Source of the DNA: Eubacteriaceae bacterium
GTDB taxonomy: Bacteria > Bacillota > Clostridia > Peptostreptococcales > Anaerovoracaceae
NCBI GenBank assembly: GCA_022652985.1
Contig: JALCRY010000001.1
Span: 1-64,000 of the forward strand
Reading direction: 5' to 3'
DNA: 64,000 bases
The first letter of the stretch is position 1. Each line of letters begins with the position of its first letter. This document shows, one piece after another, positions 1 to 8,019 of this stretch. The notes under the pieces were generated by a model. It had not been told where the DNA came from. It worked only from the letters and a program-made list of their open reading frames with translations, and ran no database searches. A program made the position numbers and the translations under genes.

Positions 1-1
1 T

Positions 2-52
2 TCATGGTTAGATTATACACCGCCGGGAACATCTGTAAAAGACGTAATATAG
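2..52 (+). CDS. Possible C-terminal end of an upstream gene (partial)
   Basis: One frame is open from the window edge to a TAG at 50-52. It reads SWLDYTPPGTSVKDVI, a plausible protein tail. Only 16 residues are visible, so no family can be named. The promoter of the next gene begins almost at once after the stop. Real coding is possible but unproven. Confidence 0.3.
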   Translation, partial: SWLDYTPPGTSVKDVI

Positions 53-53
53 T

Positions 54-82
54 TTGACGCTTATTTTAGATAGTTGTATTAT
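54..82 (+). promoter_or_regulatory. Sigma-A type promoter for the cell-wall cassette
   Basis: TTGACG (54-59) and TATTAT (77-82) are separated by exactly 17 bases. The expected start lies about 20 bases upstream of a good GAGGAG ribosome site before the gene at 113. No other convincing promoter or terminator is visible until 5.69 kb, so it may drive the whole operon. Confidence 0.6.
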
Positions 83-112
83 GATATGGTAACAATAAAG
101 TGAGGAGATAAT

Positions 113-958
113 ATGGAAACATTAAACAGACGGATAATCACCGAACCGTGTGCAGGTCTCAGGGCGCGTGCGCGGATGATGCTTAAAGGGCATTGGAATA
201 CCGCCGTACTTGGCATGCTTATCATGTATGTCTGCATCTATTTTCCAAGATGGATACTGGACACATTCCTCGGAAAAGAGACCAGTCTGGCTGAACTGCT
301 GACACAGCTGGGACTAAGTTCATCTGATCTGGCTGCGCTGCCGGGGCAGGATCTCAGTACACTGCAGTCGACTACCGTGAATATTTCACCTGTATCGAAC
401 ATTTATATACTGCTCGTAACGGGGACATTCACATTTGGGATGATCTATATCATGATGATGCTGCTGAGAGCAAGGGCGGCGAATCCGGGTGATGTATTCA
501 CAGGATTCGAACGTTATGGAAAGACGCTCGGACTGTATCTGTATATGATGCTTCTGATCATGCTCTGGACTCTGATCCCTTTTGCGGGACCGGTACTCGG
601 GATCATCGCAGGATTGAGATACAGCCAGTCCTTCTTCATTTTATTTGACAATCCGGATATGCCGATACCGATGATCGTATCCATGAGTAAATATCTGATG
701 CTCGGTAACAAGGGCAAATTATTCGGACTTGAGCTTTCTTTTATAGGATGGCTGCTTCTCGCCGCTGTTCCTGCAGGTATAATTTCAGGAATAACATCGA
801 TGACGGGCGCCGGTACAGGAGTTATTATGCTGGCGACTTTTATCGGATGCGCCGGAGAACTCTGGGTCATGTCATATATGATGGCGGCTCAGGCCATATT
901 CTATGAAGTATTGCTTGGACACATACAGGCAGAAACATATATACCGGGGGTATACTAA
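113..958 (+). CDS. DUF975 family integral membrane protein
   Basis: The 281-residue protein opens with a cytoplasmic stretch (ARARMMLKGHWNTAVLG), which matches the usual DUF975 start in which a short helix precedes the first membrane segment. Several hydrophobic segments follow at roughly residues 30-50, 95-120, 140-170, 205-225 and 235-260. No catalytic motif is visible and the molecular function of this family is not established. GAGGAG sits upstream of the ATG. The next gene begins 2 bases after the stop, so the two are co-transcribed. In this context it may serve the envelope, but that is inference. The family call is fairly secure; the role is unknown. Confidence 0.72.
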   Translation: METLNRRIITEPCAGLRARARMMLKGHWNTAVLGMLIMYVCIYFPRWILDTFLGKETSLAELLTQLGLSSSDLAALPGQDLSTLQSTTVNISPVSNIYILLVTGTFTFGMIYIMMMLLRARAANPGDVFTGFERYGKTLGLYLYMMLLIMLWTLIPFAGPVLGIIAGLRYSQSFFILFDNPDMPIPMIVSMSKYLMLGNKGKLFGLELSFIGWLLLAAVPAGIISGITSMTGAGTGVIMLATFIGCAGELWVMSYMMAAQAIFYEVLLGHIQAETYIPGVY

Positions 959-960
959 AA

Positions 961-2175
961 ATGACAGAAAAAAACAATGAATTTGTACCGCTTTTATTTG
1001 CGGGTGATTATAATGTCTACAGCGTGGCGCGCGCTTTCCACGAGGCGTACGGAATAACCGTGACGGACTACGGAAAATTTTATTCCGGTCCGTGCGTGGC
1101 CAGCAAGATCATAGACTATCGTGTGAACGAACACTGCGATGAACAGGATACATTTCTGAAGCTGGTGAACGATTTCGCGGATGAACATCAGAATAAAAAA
1201 GTATTGCTGATAGGATGCGGCGACTCATACGTTGAACTGGCGGCGGCCAACAAGGGCAATTTCCGCAGTAATGTCATCGCGCCTTACATAGATGTCGATC
1301 TCATGCATGAGCTTATCAATAAAGAAAAGTTCTATGCGCTGTGCGATAAATACGGTGTCGATCATCCCGCAACTTTTGTGCACAGGAAAGAAATGGGCGT
1401 TGATGTAGAGCTCCCGTTTGATGCGCCGTACATCGTAAAGCCGGCCAACGGCATCGAGTACTGGAGACATCCTTTCGAGACGCAGAAAAAGGTCTATACT
1501 CTGGACACCTATGAAGAATTCCAGCAGGCGCTGAACGACATTTACGGCGCAGGATACAACGATGCTCTGATCGTCCAGGAATACATTCCGGGCGATGATA
1601 CATACATGCGTGTCCTGACGAATTATTCCGACAGGAACGGCAAGGTCAAGATGATGTGTCTCGGTCACGTGCTCCTTGAAGAGCATACGCCTCACGGCAT
1701 CGGCAATCATGCTGTCATAATCACAGAGGAAAACAAAGAGCTCGAAGATCAGTTCAGGAGACTTCTCGAAGCGATCGGTTATGTGGGATTTTCCAATTTC
1801 GACATCAAATACGATGAGCGCGACGGCAAGTATAAGGCTTTTGAAATAAACACGAGACAGGGAAGATCGAATTATTACGTGACCGGTGCAGGTGCGAATA
1901 TCGCCCGCATCCTGGTCGAAGACCGCGTGGAAGGCAGGGATATGGATTTCTTCTCCGTATCTAATGAGAATCTCTGGCTGGTCGTGCCTAAACAGGTTGC
2001 TTTCGATTATGTCAGCGAGCAGGAATACAAGGATAGAATGAAGAAACTTTTCGACGAGGGAAAGTTTGTGAATCCTCTGGACTATGCGATCGACAATAAA
2101 TTCATGAGGAAACTGAGATTAAGAAAGAATCAGAACAGACATTATAAAAACTTCGCTACTTATTATCATAAGTAA
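961..2175 (+). CDS. ATP-grasp carboxylate-amine ligase, D-aspartate ligase-like
   Basis: The 404-residue protein has a pre-ATP-grasp N-terminal domain (about 1-115) and an ATP-grasp fold. PYIVKP places an ATP-contacting lysine at K160. FEINTRQGRSN supplies the metal-binding E295 and N297, with R299. The layout and length resemble the D-aspartate ligase family (Aslfm, about 450 residues), which adds D-Asp to the lysine side chain of peptidoglycan precursors using ATP. The next genes are an aspartate/glutamate racemase and a MurE-type ligase, a context that fits D-Asp or a similar amino acid as substrate. I see no signal peptide, so it should be cytoplasmic. Other ATP-grasp specificities, such as peptide or amide ligases, remain possible. 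Confidence 0.72.
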   Translation: MTEKNNEFVPLLFAGDYNVYSVARAFHEAYGITVTDYGKFYSGPCVASKIIDYRVNEHCDEQDTFLKLVNDFADEHQNKKVLLIGCGDSYVELAAANKGNFRSNVIAPYIDVDLMHELINKEKFYALCDKYGVDHPATFVHRKEMGVDVELPFDAPYIVKPANGIEYWRHPFETQKKVYTLDTYEEFQQALNDIYGAGYNDALIVQEYIPGDDTYMRVLTNYSDRNGKVKMMCLGHVLLEEHTPHGIGNHAVIITEENKELEDQFRRLLEAIGYVGFSNFDIKYDERDGKYKAFEINTRQGRSNYYVTGAGANIARILVEDRVEGRDMDFFSVSNENLWLVVPKQVAFDYVSEQEYKDRMKKLFDEGKFVNPLDYAIDNKFMRKLRLRKNQNRHYKNFATYYHK

Positions 2176-2194
2176 CGAAAAGGAGGAGTGATAA

Positions 2195-2911
2195 ATGGCA
2201 GTAATGGACGGAAAGACTCTCGGCGTCATTGGCGGCATGGGCCCTCTGGCAACGGATGTCTTCTATCGCATGGTCATAGATAATACAAAAGCGGAGCGCG
2301 ATCAGGATCATGTAAATATGATCATCCTGAATCACAGTTCCATGCCTGACAGAACTGCCGCCATCAACAGCGGAGACACAAAAGACGTCACTGAGAAGCT
2401 GGTCCGCGACGCTGAATTTCTGGAACAGAGCGGTGCCTGCTGCATAGCGATACCGTGCAATACATCGCATAGCCTGCTTCCGTATATCGAAGAGGCGATC
2501 AGTATACCGGTGATCAACATGATCAGGGAAGCCGCAGCCGCCGCGAAGGATAAATGCCGCGGGACAGGTTCAAAAGTCGGAGTCATGGCTACCGACGGAA
2601 CGATCAGGACAGGGCTTTATACAGGGGCGCTCCGTGATATCGGACTGGAGCCGGTGATACCTTCCGCAGCAAATCAGAAGCGCATCATGCGCGTGATTTA
2701 TGAAGGGGTAAAAGCGGGGAAGCCTGTCGACCCTCTCGATTTTGAGATGCCGGAAGCCGAATTTGTCAACGCCGGGTGCGAATGTGCGATCCTGGGATGC
2801 ACGGAGCTTTCCGCATACAGGGCGCTGGCCGGATTGTCGGATTATTTTGTTGACGCAATGGAAGTGGTCGCCAGGAAAGCGATCGTTATGTGCGGAAAGG
2901 AGCTAAGATAA
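2195..2911 (+). CDS. Aspartate/glutamate racemase family protein
   Basis: This 238-residue protein belongs to the cofactor-independent two-cysteine racemases. LGVIGGMGPLAT near the N-terminus, IPCNTSH with C88 and ILGCTELS with C202 give both catalytic cysteines. The GGMGP start and overall length resemble aspartate racemase (RacD/YgeA) more than MurI, and a separate murI lies at 15.9 kb. The likely reaction is interconversion of L- and D-aspartate. It sits 19 bases after the ATP-grasp ligase, behind an AGGAGG ribosome site, and would feed that ligase. Broad-specificity racemases also occur in this family, so the substrate is inferred from context. Confidence 0.82.
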   Translation: MAVMDGKTLGVIGGMGPLATDVFYRMVIDNTKAERDQDHVNMIILNHSSMPDRTAAINSGDTKDVTEKLVRDAEFLEQSGACCIAIPCNTSHSLLPYIEEAISIPVINMIREAAAAAKDKCRGTGSKVGVMATDGTIRTGLYTGALRDIGLEPVIPSAANQKRIMRVIYEGVKAGKPVDPLDFEMPEAEFVNAGCECAILGCTELSAYRALAGLSDYFVDAMEVVARKAIVMCGKELR

Positions 2912-2914
2912 TAT

Positions 2915-4444
2915 ATGGCAGAGAACCATACTATTTCAGAATATGAGAAATTGCTGCGCGGGGAAGGCCTCGCGGCAGCTGCAGATATCCCGGACGATAT
3001 GGCGGATACGGCGGTAGAGTATGTATCATACGATACCCGCGATATGAAGCCCGGGACTCTTTTTGTCTGCAAGGGTGCGCATTTCAAAGACGAATATCTT
3101 GCTGATGCTCTGAAACTTGGAGCCGTGGGGTATGTGGCGGAAAAAGTGCACGAAGAAGCGGCAGGTGTTCCCTGCATTATCGTAAACGACATGAGAAAAA
3201 CCATCGCCGTCATAGCCGATCATTACTACAACAGCGCGTGGAAAGACCTGACAGTCATCGGCATTACCGGCACAAAGGGCAAGTCGACAACGACATTTTT
3301 CATGAAGCAGATACTTGACGACTATGAAGAGTCTCTCGGGAAGCCGGAGACCGCAGTCGTGTCCGGGATCGATAATTACGACGGGATAGTCCGCGAGGAA
3401 TCAAGGCGGACCACGCCGGAAGCATTCGAATTGTGGCAGCATTTCAGCAATGCCGGGAAGAGCGGGATCGATTATCTGACGATGGAAGTGTCGAGTCAGG
3501 CGCTGAAATATGACCGCACTTACGGGATCACTTTCGACATCGGCTGCTTTATGAATATCGGGGAGGACCATATAAGTCCGATCGAACATCCGACTCTGGA
3601 AGACTATATCGCCTCGAAGATGGTGCTGTTCGGCCAGAGCAGGACTGCAGTAATAAACAATGATTCGAAGTATGCCGGCATGGCGCTCGAGGCCGCGAAG
3701 GCTTCTCCCGTGACGGAAAAAATACTTACGTTCGGCGAAAAAGAAGGCGCCGATGTCGTCGGATATGATGTGACTCCGGGCAGAAACGGCGTTTCCTTCC
3801 GGGCGAAATGCGCGGATTTTGATGAGAAATTCACTCTCGGTCTGACGGGAACTTTCAATGTCAGCAATGCTCTGGCGGCGATAACGATTTCACATGCCCT
3901 GGGGATACCGACAGAGTTCATTCAGAGCGGTCTTCTGAAGGCGAGAGTCGCGGGCCGGATGGAAGTGTTCACGAACAAGGCGGAAGACCTGGCGGTGATC
4001 GTGGATTATGCCCATAATCAGATGAGTTTTCAGGCGCTCTTTGATTCTACGAAAAAAGAATACAAGGACTGGACGATAGATATCATTTTCGGCTGCCCGG
4101 GCAAAAAGGCGCTCGGCAGAAGGAAGACCCTGGGAGAGATCGCCGGGAAGTATGCGGACATGTCTTACATTACGGAAGAAGATGAAGGCGAGGAACCTGT
4201 TGATGTCATCAGCAGAGAGATCGCGGGCCATATCGAAGAACAGGGCGGAAAATATGTGATAATAAACGACCGCGAGGAAGCGATAAGGACGGCGATAAAT
4301 GACGCGGAGCCGAATACGGTCATACTCATAACCGGAAAAGGGCGAGAGACCAGACAGAAGCGGGGTATGCAGTACATCGAGACCCCGAGCGATGTTGATT
4401 ATGTAGAGAGGTTCATAGCGGAAAAAGAAGGCAAGACAGAATGA
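2915..4444 (+). CDS. murE: MurE-type UDP-MurNAc-tripeptide synthetase, non-DAP loop
   Basis: The 509-residue Mur ligase has an N-terminal UDP-MurNAc domain (YDTRDMKPGTLFVCKG), an ATP-binding central domain with GTKGKST at 119-125, and a C-terminal domain with VDYAHN. It adds the third stem-peptide residue to UDP-MurNAc-L-Ala-D-Glu in the cytoplasm. In DAP-type MurE a DNPR motif reads the diaminopimelate; here the corresponding region is TEEDEGEEP (420-428), with no Asn-Pro-Arg and one residue fewer. Meso-DAP is therefore unlikely. L-lysine or another diamino acid fits, and agrees with the linked D-Asp-ligase-like gene. The ribosome site AAGGAG lies inside the end of the racemase gene. A second, canonical murE elsewhere in the genome cannot be excluded. 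Confidence 0.85.
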   Translation: MAENHTISEYEKLLRGEGLAAAADIPDDMADTAVEYVSYDTRDMKPGTLFVCKGAHFKDEYLADALKLGAVGYVAEKVHEEAAGVPCIIVNDMRKTIAVIADHYYNSAWKDLTVIGITGTKGKSTTTFFMKQILDDYEESLGKPETAVVSGIDNYDGIVREESRRTTPEAFELWQHFSNAGKSGIDYLTMEVSSQALKYDRTYGITFDIGCFMNIGEDHISPIEHPTLEDYIASKMVLFGQSRTAVINNDSKYAGMALEAAKASPVTEKILTFGEKEGADVVGYDVTPGRNGVSFRAKCADFDEKFTLGLTGTFNVSNALAAITISHALGIPTEFIQSGLLKARVAGRMEVFTNKAEDLAVIVDYAHNQMSFQALFDSTKKEYKDWTIDIIFGCPGKKALGRRKTLGEIAGKYADMSYITEEDEGEEPVDVISREIAGHIEEQGGKYVIINDREEAIRTAINDAEPNTVILITGKGRETRQKRGMQYIETPSDVDYVERFIAEKEGKTE

Positions 4445-5235
4445 CAGACACCATTCGTAAGCAATATCAGAAACAAGTGATCACTCTGGCTGTGCAGGCC
4501 GGAAAAATGATGATGACAAACGGCGCGGAAGTGTACCGCGTCGAAGAAACAATAGAACGTATATGCCTGGCGTGCGGCCTGAAGGAGGTCGAAGTATTTG
4601 CGACGCCTACAGGTATAATCGCCTCGGTGGATTCCGGAGAGGACGCCGGCGGAGTATATACGAAAGTGAAAAGAGTCCGGAATACAAGGGTCGATCTGGC
4701 CAAGGTATCCGAACTCAATTCTTTTTCAAGAATATTCACGACGACAGAATATTCACCGAAGAAAGGCATGGACAAACTGCAGGAAATAGACAGCATAAAG
4801 CCCTACAAGCTGTGGAAACGTCTCCTGGGAGCGGGTATTATCGCGGCATTTTTCTGCTGGGCGATAGCGCATAACGCGGTCGATACGGCGGCGGCCGGAG
4901 CCATCGGAATGATGAGTTATCTGTTCTCGTCGTGGATCTCAAAATACAGCATAAATTACTTCATGAACGGAATGATATGTTCGGCTTTTGCGACGTTCTT
5001 CGCATTGCTGGCCTATTCGACAGGACTGGTTTATCATTACGACGCGATAATAATCGGCTCGATCATGATATTCGTTCCCGGAGTCGCGATCACCAATTCG
5101 ATACGCGATCTGCTTTACGGTGATATGATCTCCGGAGTCGCGAGAATGGCGGAGGCCTGTGTAGTGGCGGTAGCTCAGGCTGCCGGCGCCGGCATAATTC
5201 TGAAACTGTGGACGATGGGAGGAAGTTTGCTATGA
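4441..5235 (+). CDS. ThrE/YjjP-type amino-acid exporter, large subunit
   Basis: The 264-residue protein matches the N-terminal part of threonine/serine exporters (PF06738, former DUF1212). A soluble head carries MMMTNGAEVYRVEETIERI and FATPTGIIAS, then about five membrane segments follow from residue 123 onward. It overlaps murE by 4 bases (ATGA) and the small subunit at its 3' end by 4 bases. The pair would form a two-gene ThrE-like transporter in the membrane. Threonine, serine or dicarboxylates are known substrates for relatives. Linkage to wall-precursor genes suggests amino-acid traffic for that pathway, but this is inference. Confidence 0.82.
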   Translation: MTDTIRKQYQKQVITLAVQAGKMMMTNGAEVYRVEETIERICLACGLKEVEVFATPTGIIASVDSGEDAGGVYTKVKRVRNTRVDLAKVSELNSFSRIFTTTEYSPKKGMDKLQEIDSIKPYKLWKRLLGAGIIAAFFCWAIAHNAVDTAAAGAIGMMSYLFSSWISKYSINYFMNGMICSAFATFFALLAYSTGLVYHYDAIIIGSIMIFVPGVAITNSIRDLLYGDMISGVARMAEACVVAVAQAAGAGIILKLWTMGGSLL

Positions 5236-5687
5236 GTTTCTTCGTATCAGTAATAGTCATGGGTTTTATTCCTTCACTCGGCTTTTCGATTCTTTTTCAT
5301 GTACCGAAGCGTCTGATTTTTCCGGCCATGATAGTGGGTTTCTGCAGTAATGCAGCCTATCAGGCGGTGATCTACACGAGTGAGAACCGGATGATGGCCT
5401 GTTTCCTCGGCGCCTGTGTGGTGGGCTTTTTTGCGTATTTCATGGCGCGGGGACTGCGTGAAGCGTCGACAGTATTTATCCTGCCGGGGATAATGCCGCT
5501 CGTGCCGGGATCGTATATGTATTACACCATGTCTTATCTCATAGAGAGATCATACTCGCAGGCTGCTTCTTCGCTGAGCAGTACGCTGCTCATGGCCGGT
5601 TCAGTTGCGCTGGGACTGCTGATAAGCGGGTCGATACTCAAAATATGCACGAGTCTCAAAAGGAAAGTTCAGAGTCTTTATGAGTAA
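5232..5687 (+). CDS. ThrE/YjjB-type exporter, small membrane subunit
   Basis: The protein is 151 residues from the ATG at 5232, chosen because GGAGGAAG lies just upstream and the ATG overlaps the previous stop as ATGA. An upstream in-frame ATG at 5208 would lie further inside the previous gene and has no comparable site. It has four to five hydrophobic segments and the LPGIMPLVPGSYMYYTM loop typical of the YjjB/ThrE_2 family (PF12821). It completes the two-part transporter with the preceding gene. A strong hairpin follows the stop, ending the operon. Confidence 0.82.
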   Translation: MSFFVSVIVMGFIPSLGFSILFHVPKRLIFPAMIVGFCSNAAYQAVIYTSENRMMACFLGACVVGFFAYFMARGLREASTVFILPGIMPLVPGSYMYYTMSYLIERSYSQAASSLSSTLLMAGSVALGLLISGSILKICTSLKRKVQSLYE

Positions 5688-5716
5688 AAAAATACTTTGA
5701 TAGTCAAAGTATTTTA
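5688..5716 (+). terminator. Rho-independent terminator after the ThrE pair
   Basis: AATACTTTGA (5691-5700), a TAG loop and TCAAAGTATT (5704-5713) form a perfect stem. It is flanked by A-rich and T-rich arms that extend the pairing. It separates the 113-5687 operon from the next promoter. Confidence 0.75.
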
Positions 5717-5717
5717 C

Positions 5718-5745
5718 TTGATTTTAATTTGTCATATAGTATAAT
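5718..5745 (+). promoter_or_regulatory. Promoter for the carboxylase subunit gene
   Basis: TTGATT (5718-5723) and TATAAT (5740-5745) are 16 bases apart, directly after the terminator. The ribosome site and ATG of the next gene follow at a normal distance. Confidence 0.65.
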
Positions 5746-5790
5746 TAATGTGGCCGGATGTTTCGGCCGCATTTTATCAAGGAGCAAATT

Positions 5791-7188
5791 ATGGGTAAAG
5801 TCAAGATAACAGAGACAGTCCTCAGGGATGGACATCAGTCACTCATAGCTACGAGGATGAGGACCAGCGAAATGCTGCCTATCCTGGAGACGATGGATAA
5901 TGCAGGGTATTACGCGATAGAAATGTGGGGCGGGGCTACATATGACGCATGCCTCAGATTTCTGGACGAGGATCCGTGGGACAGGCTCAGAGCTATAAGA
6001 AAGAAAGTTAAAAACACGAAACTGCAGATGCTGCTCAGAGGGCAGAATCTTCTGGGATATAAGCATTACGCCGACGATGTTGTCGACGAATTTGTCAACC
6101 GTGCCATAGGCAACGGCATAGATATCATCAGGATATTCGATGCGCTGAACGATACGAGAAATCTCGAATCATCGATCAGGGCCACGAAGAAATACGGAGG
6201 CCATGCGCAGGGATGTGTTTCCTATACGATCAGTCCGGTGCATACGGACGAGATGTTTGTCAGACTCGGGAAAGAACTTGAGGAAATGGGAGCGGATTCG
6301 TTCTGCCTTAAGGACATGGCGGGACTGCTTACGCCGTACAGGACGTATGACCTGGTGAAGTCACTGAAAAAAGAACTTTCGATCCCGGTGGAAATACATA
6401 CCCACGCAACGAGCGGACTCGGCAGCATGACATATATGAAAGCCATAGAGGCAGGGGCCGATATAATCGATACCGCCTGCACGCCTTTTTCCGGAGGGAC
6501 TTCTCAGCCGCCGACGGAACCGATAGTGGCTGCGCTCAGGGGAACGGAATACGATACTGGCATGAATGAAGAGCTTCTGAATGAAGTGGCTGAGTATTTC
6601 CGCCCGATACGCGAAAAATATATCGCCAGCGGCCGCATGAATACCAAGGTGCTCGGCGTGGATATCAATACGCTCAAGTATCAGGTTCCGGGCGGGATGC
6701 TTTCAAATCTGATCTCGCAGCTGCAGGTCGCGGGAGCCGTGGACAAGCTGGAAGAAGTTCTGAAAGAAGTGCCGCGTGTACGTGAAGATTTCGGATATCC
6801 GCCTCTCGTCACACCTTCCAGTCAGATAGTTGGTACGCAGGCTGTGGCTAATGTCATTACCGGCGAGAGATACAAGATGGTTTCCAACGAGGCCAGAAAT
6901 CTCGTCAAGGGAATGTACGGAAGGACTACCGTTCCGATAAGCGAGGAAATCGTCAAAAAGATCATCGGCGATGAAGAAAGAGTTACCTGCAGACCGGCGG
7001 ATCTTCTGGAACCTGAACTGGAGAAGGCGAAGCGCGAATGCGCTGTGTTCATTAAACAGGATGAAGATGTACTGACTCAGGCTTTCTTCCCGAAAACTGC
7101 TCAGGAATTCTTCAGGAAGAGACTTGAAAAAGAATATGCTCTGGATCTCGATCTTCTCGATGAAGAGAACTCAGTATATCCGGTGTAA
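5791..7188 (+). CDS. Pyruvate/oxaloacetate carboxyltransferase subunit (PycB/OadA type)
   Basis: The 465-residue protein starts at 5791, where GGAG lies 6 bases upstream; the in-frame ATG at 5758 has no such site. RDGHQS at 12-17, FCLKDMAG with the carboxylated-lysine candidate K174, and HTHATSG with metal ligands H203 and H205 define a carboxyltransferase TIM barrel. The C-terminal half matches the conserved carboxylase domain. It transfers a carboxyl group between carboxybiotin and pyruvate/oxaloacetate. There is no biotinyl domain, so a separate carrier protein is needed, and none is in this window. Whether it works in pyruvate carboxylase, an Na+-pumping oxaloacetate decarboxylase or a transcarboxylase cannot be told from the sequence. 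Confidence 0.85.
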   Translation: MGKVKITETVLRDGHQSLIATRMRTSEMLPILETMDNAGYYAIEMWGGATYDACLRFLDEDPWDRLRAIRKKVKNTKLQMLLRGQNLLGYKHYADDVVDEFVNRAIGNGIDIIRIFDALNDTRNLESSIRATKKYGGHAQGCVSYTISPVHTDEMFVRLGKELEEMGADSFCLKDMAGLLTPYRTYDLVKSLKKELSIPVEIHTHATSGLGSMTYMKAIEAGADIIDTACTPFSGGTSQPPTEPIVAALRGTEYDTGMNEELLNEVAEYFRPIREKYIASGRMNTKVLGVDINTLKYQVPGGMLSNLISQLQVAGAVDKLEEVLKEVPRVREDFGYPPLVTPSSQIVGTQAVANVITGERYKMVSNEARNLVKGMYGRTTVPISEEIVKKIIGDEERVTCRPADLLEPELEKAKRECAVFIKQDEDVLTQAFFPKTAQEFFRKRLEKEYALDLDLLDEENSVYPV

Positions 7189-7204
7189 CAGAAAAGCAAT
7201 CATT

Positions 7205-7234
7205 ACGGATCCGTTTCACAGCGGGTCCGTTTTA
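7205..7234 (+). terminator. Terminator after the carboxyltransferase gene
   Basis: ACGGATCC (7205-7212) pairs with GGGTCCGT (7223-7230) through 8 base pairs, one of them G-T, across a 10-base loop. TTTTAT follows. Confidence 0.7.
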
Positions 7235-7267
7235 TGTTACAGAATCGCAATTGTGACAGTTTGTGAA

Positions 7268-7295
7268 TTGAATTTAACTCACGGTCATCTATAAT
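7268..7295 (+). promoter_or_regulatory. Promoter for the LRR protein gene
   Basis: TTGAAT (7268-7273) and TATAAT (7290-7295) lie 16 bases apart. They stand between a terminator and an isolated gene. Confidence 0.6.
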
Positions 7296-7345
7296 AATAA
7301 ACAAGGTCGTTGATACGGCCTGGGCATATGCCGGGAGATGTACAC

Positions 7346-7855
7346 ATGGAAACCAGATTTGGCGGTGTGTGTAAGAGAACAGGAGCAGTGATTTTTGCAG
7401 CTGTCGTGATCATGTTCGCAGTGCTGAATATAATTGCCGATACGGATGACAGCGTATCAGCAGAAGCCGTGAGCGTGACACAGAGTTCAGAGGCACAGAT
7501 TACAAAGGATGAGGCAACTTACATGATGACCGGGATGGACGGAAATTCCGGAACGGTCGCTTTTAACAGCTATGTCGGACAGGGATCATATGCGACAGTC
7601 CCTGCCTCGATCATAGTGAACAGCCATAAAATGAAAGTGACGAAAATCATGGCAGCGGCTTTTTCGGGAGAAGAAGCTGCAGGGCTGAAAACCATTGTTA
7701 TCCGAAGCCGCGTCATAAGCGAGGTGGAAAAGGGAGCATTCAGCGGGATCTCAGCGGGAACGGTCATAAAAGTACCGTTCAGCAAACTTTCAGAATACAC
7801 GGCCATGATAGAGGCTGCCGGAGTGCGTGATGACACGACAGTCATAGGATACTGA
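7346..7855 (+). CDS. Small secreted protein with a BspA-like leucine-rich repeat
   Basis: The protein has 169 residues from the ATG at 7346, which follows a GGGAG site; earlier TTG (7310) and ATG (7328) codons are less well placed. The N-terminus carries basic residues, then a hydrophobic stretch (about 12-31, GAVIFAAVVIMFAVLN) that is a signal peptide or membrane anchor. The C-terminal half contains GLKTIVIRSRVISEVEKGAF followed by a VPFSKLSEYTAMIEAAG-type segment, the pattern of the LRR_5/BspA repeat and its usual closing strand. Surface LRR proteins of this class are normally much longer, so this is a minimal version. It has its own promoter and terminator. The function is unknown. Confidence 0.6.
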   Translation: METRFGGVCKRTGAVIFAAVVIMFAVLNIIADTDDSVSAEAVSVTQSSEAQITKDEATYMMTGMDGNSGTVAFNSYVGQGSYATVPASIIVNSHKMKVTKIMAAAFSGEEAAGLKTIVIRSRVISEVEKGAFSGISAGTVIKVPFSKLSEYTAMIEAAGVRDDTTVIGY

Positions 7856-7908
7856 TAACAAAATAACTCTTCTTAATAAATAACAATGAATAACAACAAA
7901 CACGACGG

Positions 7909-7937
7909 AAAAAACATCTGCTCAGCAGGTGTTTTTT
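7909..7937 (+). terminator. Terminator after the LRR protein gene
   Basis: A run of A followed by CATCTGC, a short TCA loop and GCAGGTG followed by six T form one continuous stem that includes the A/T tracts. It is a textbook intrinsic terminator. Confidence 0.8.
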
Positions 7938-7957
7938 CAATTTAAGATAAGAATGTT

Positions 7958-7986
7958 TTGATACTTTCACATTAACGTGTTATGAT
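7958..7986 (+). promoter_or_regulatory. Promoter for the aminopeptidase pair
   Basis: TTGATA (7958-7963) and TATGAT (7981-7986) have a 17-base spacer. The gene at 8020 follows with an AAAGGCGG ribosome site. Confidence 0.65.
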
Positions 7987-8019
7987 TATTTCTGGCAGTT
8001 TTACGGAAAGGCGGTTAAT

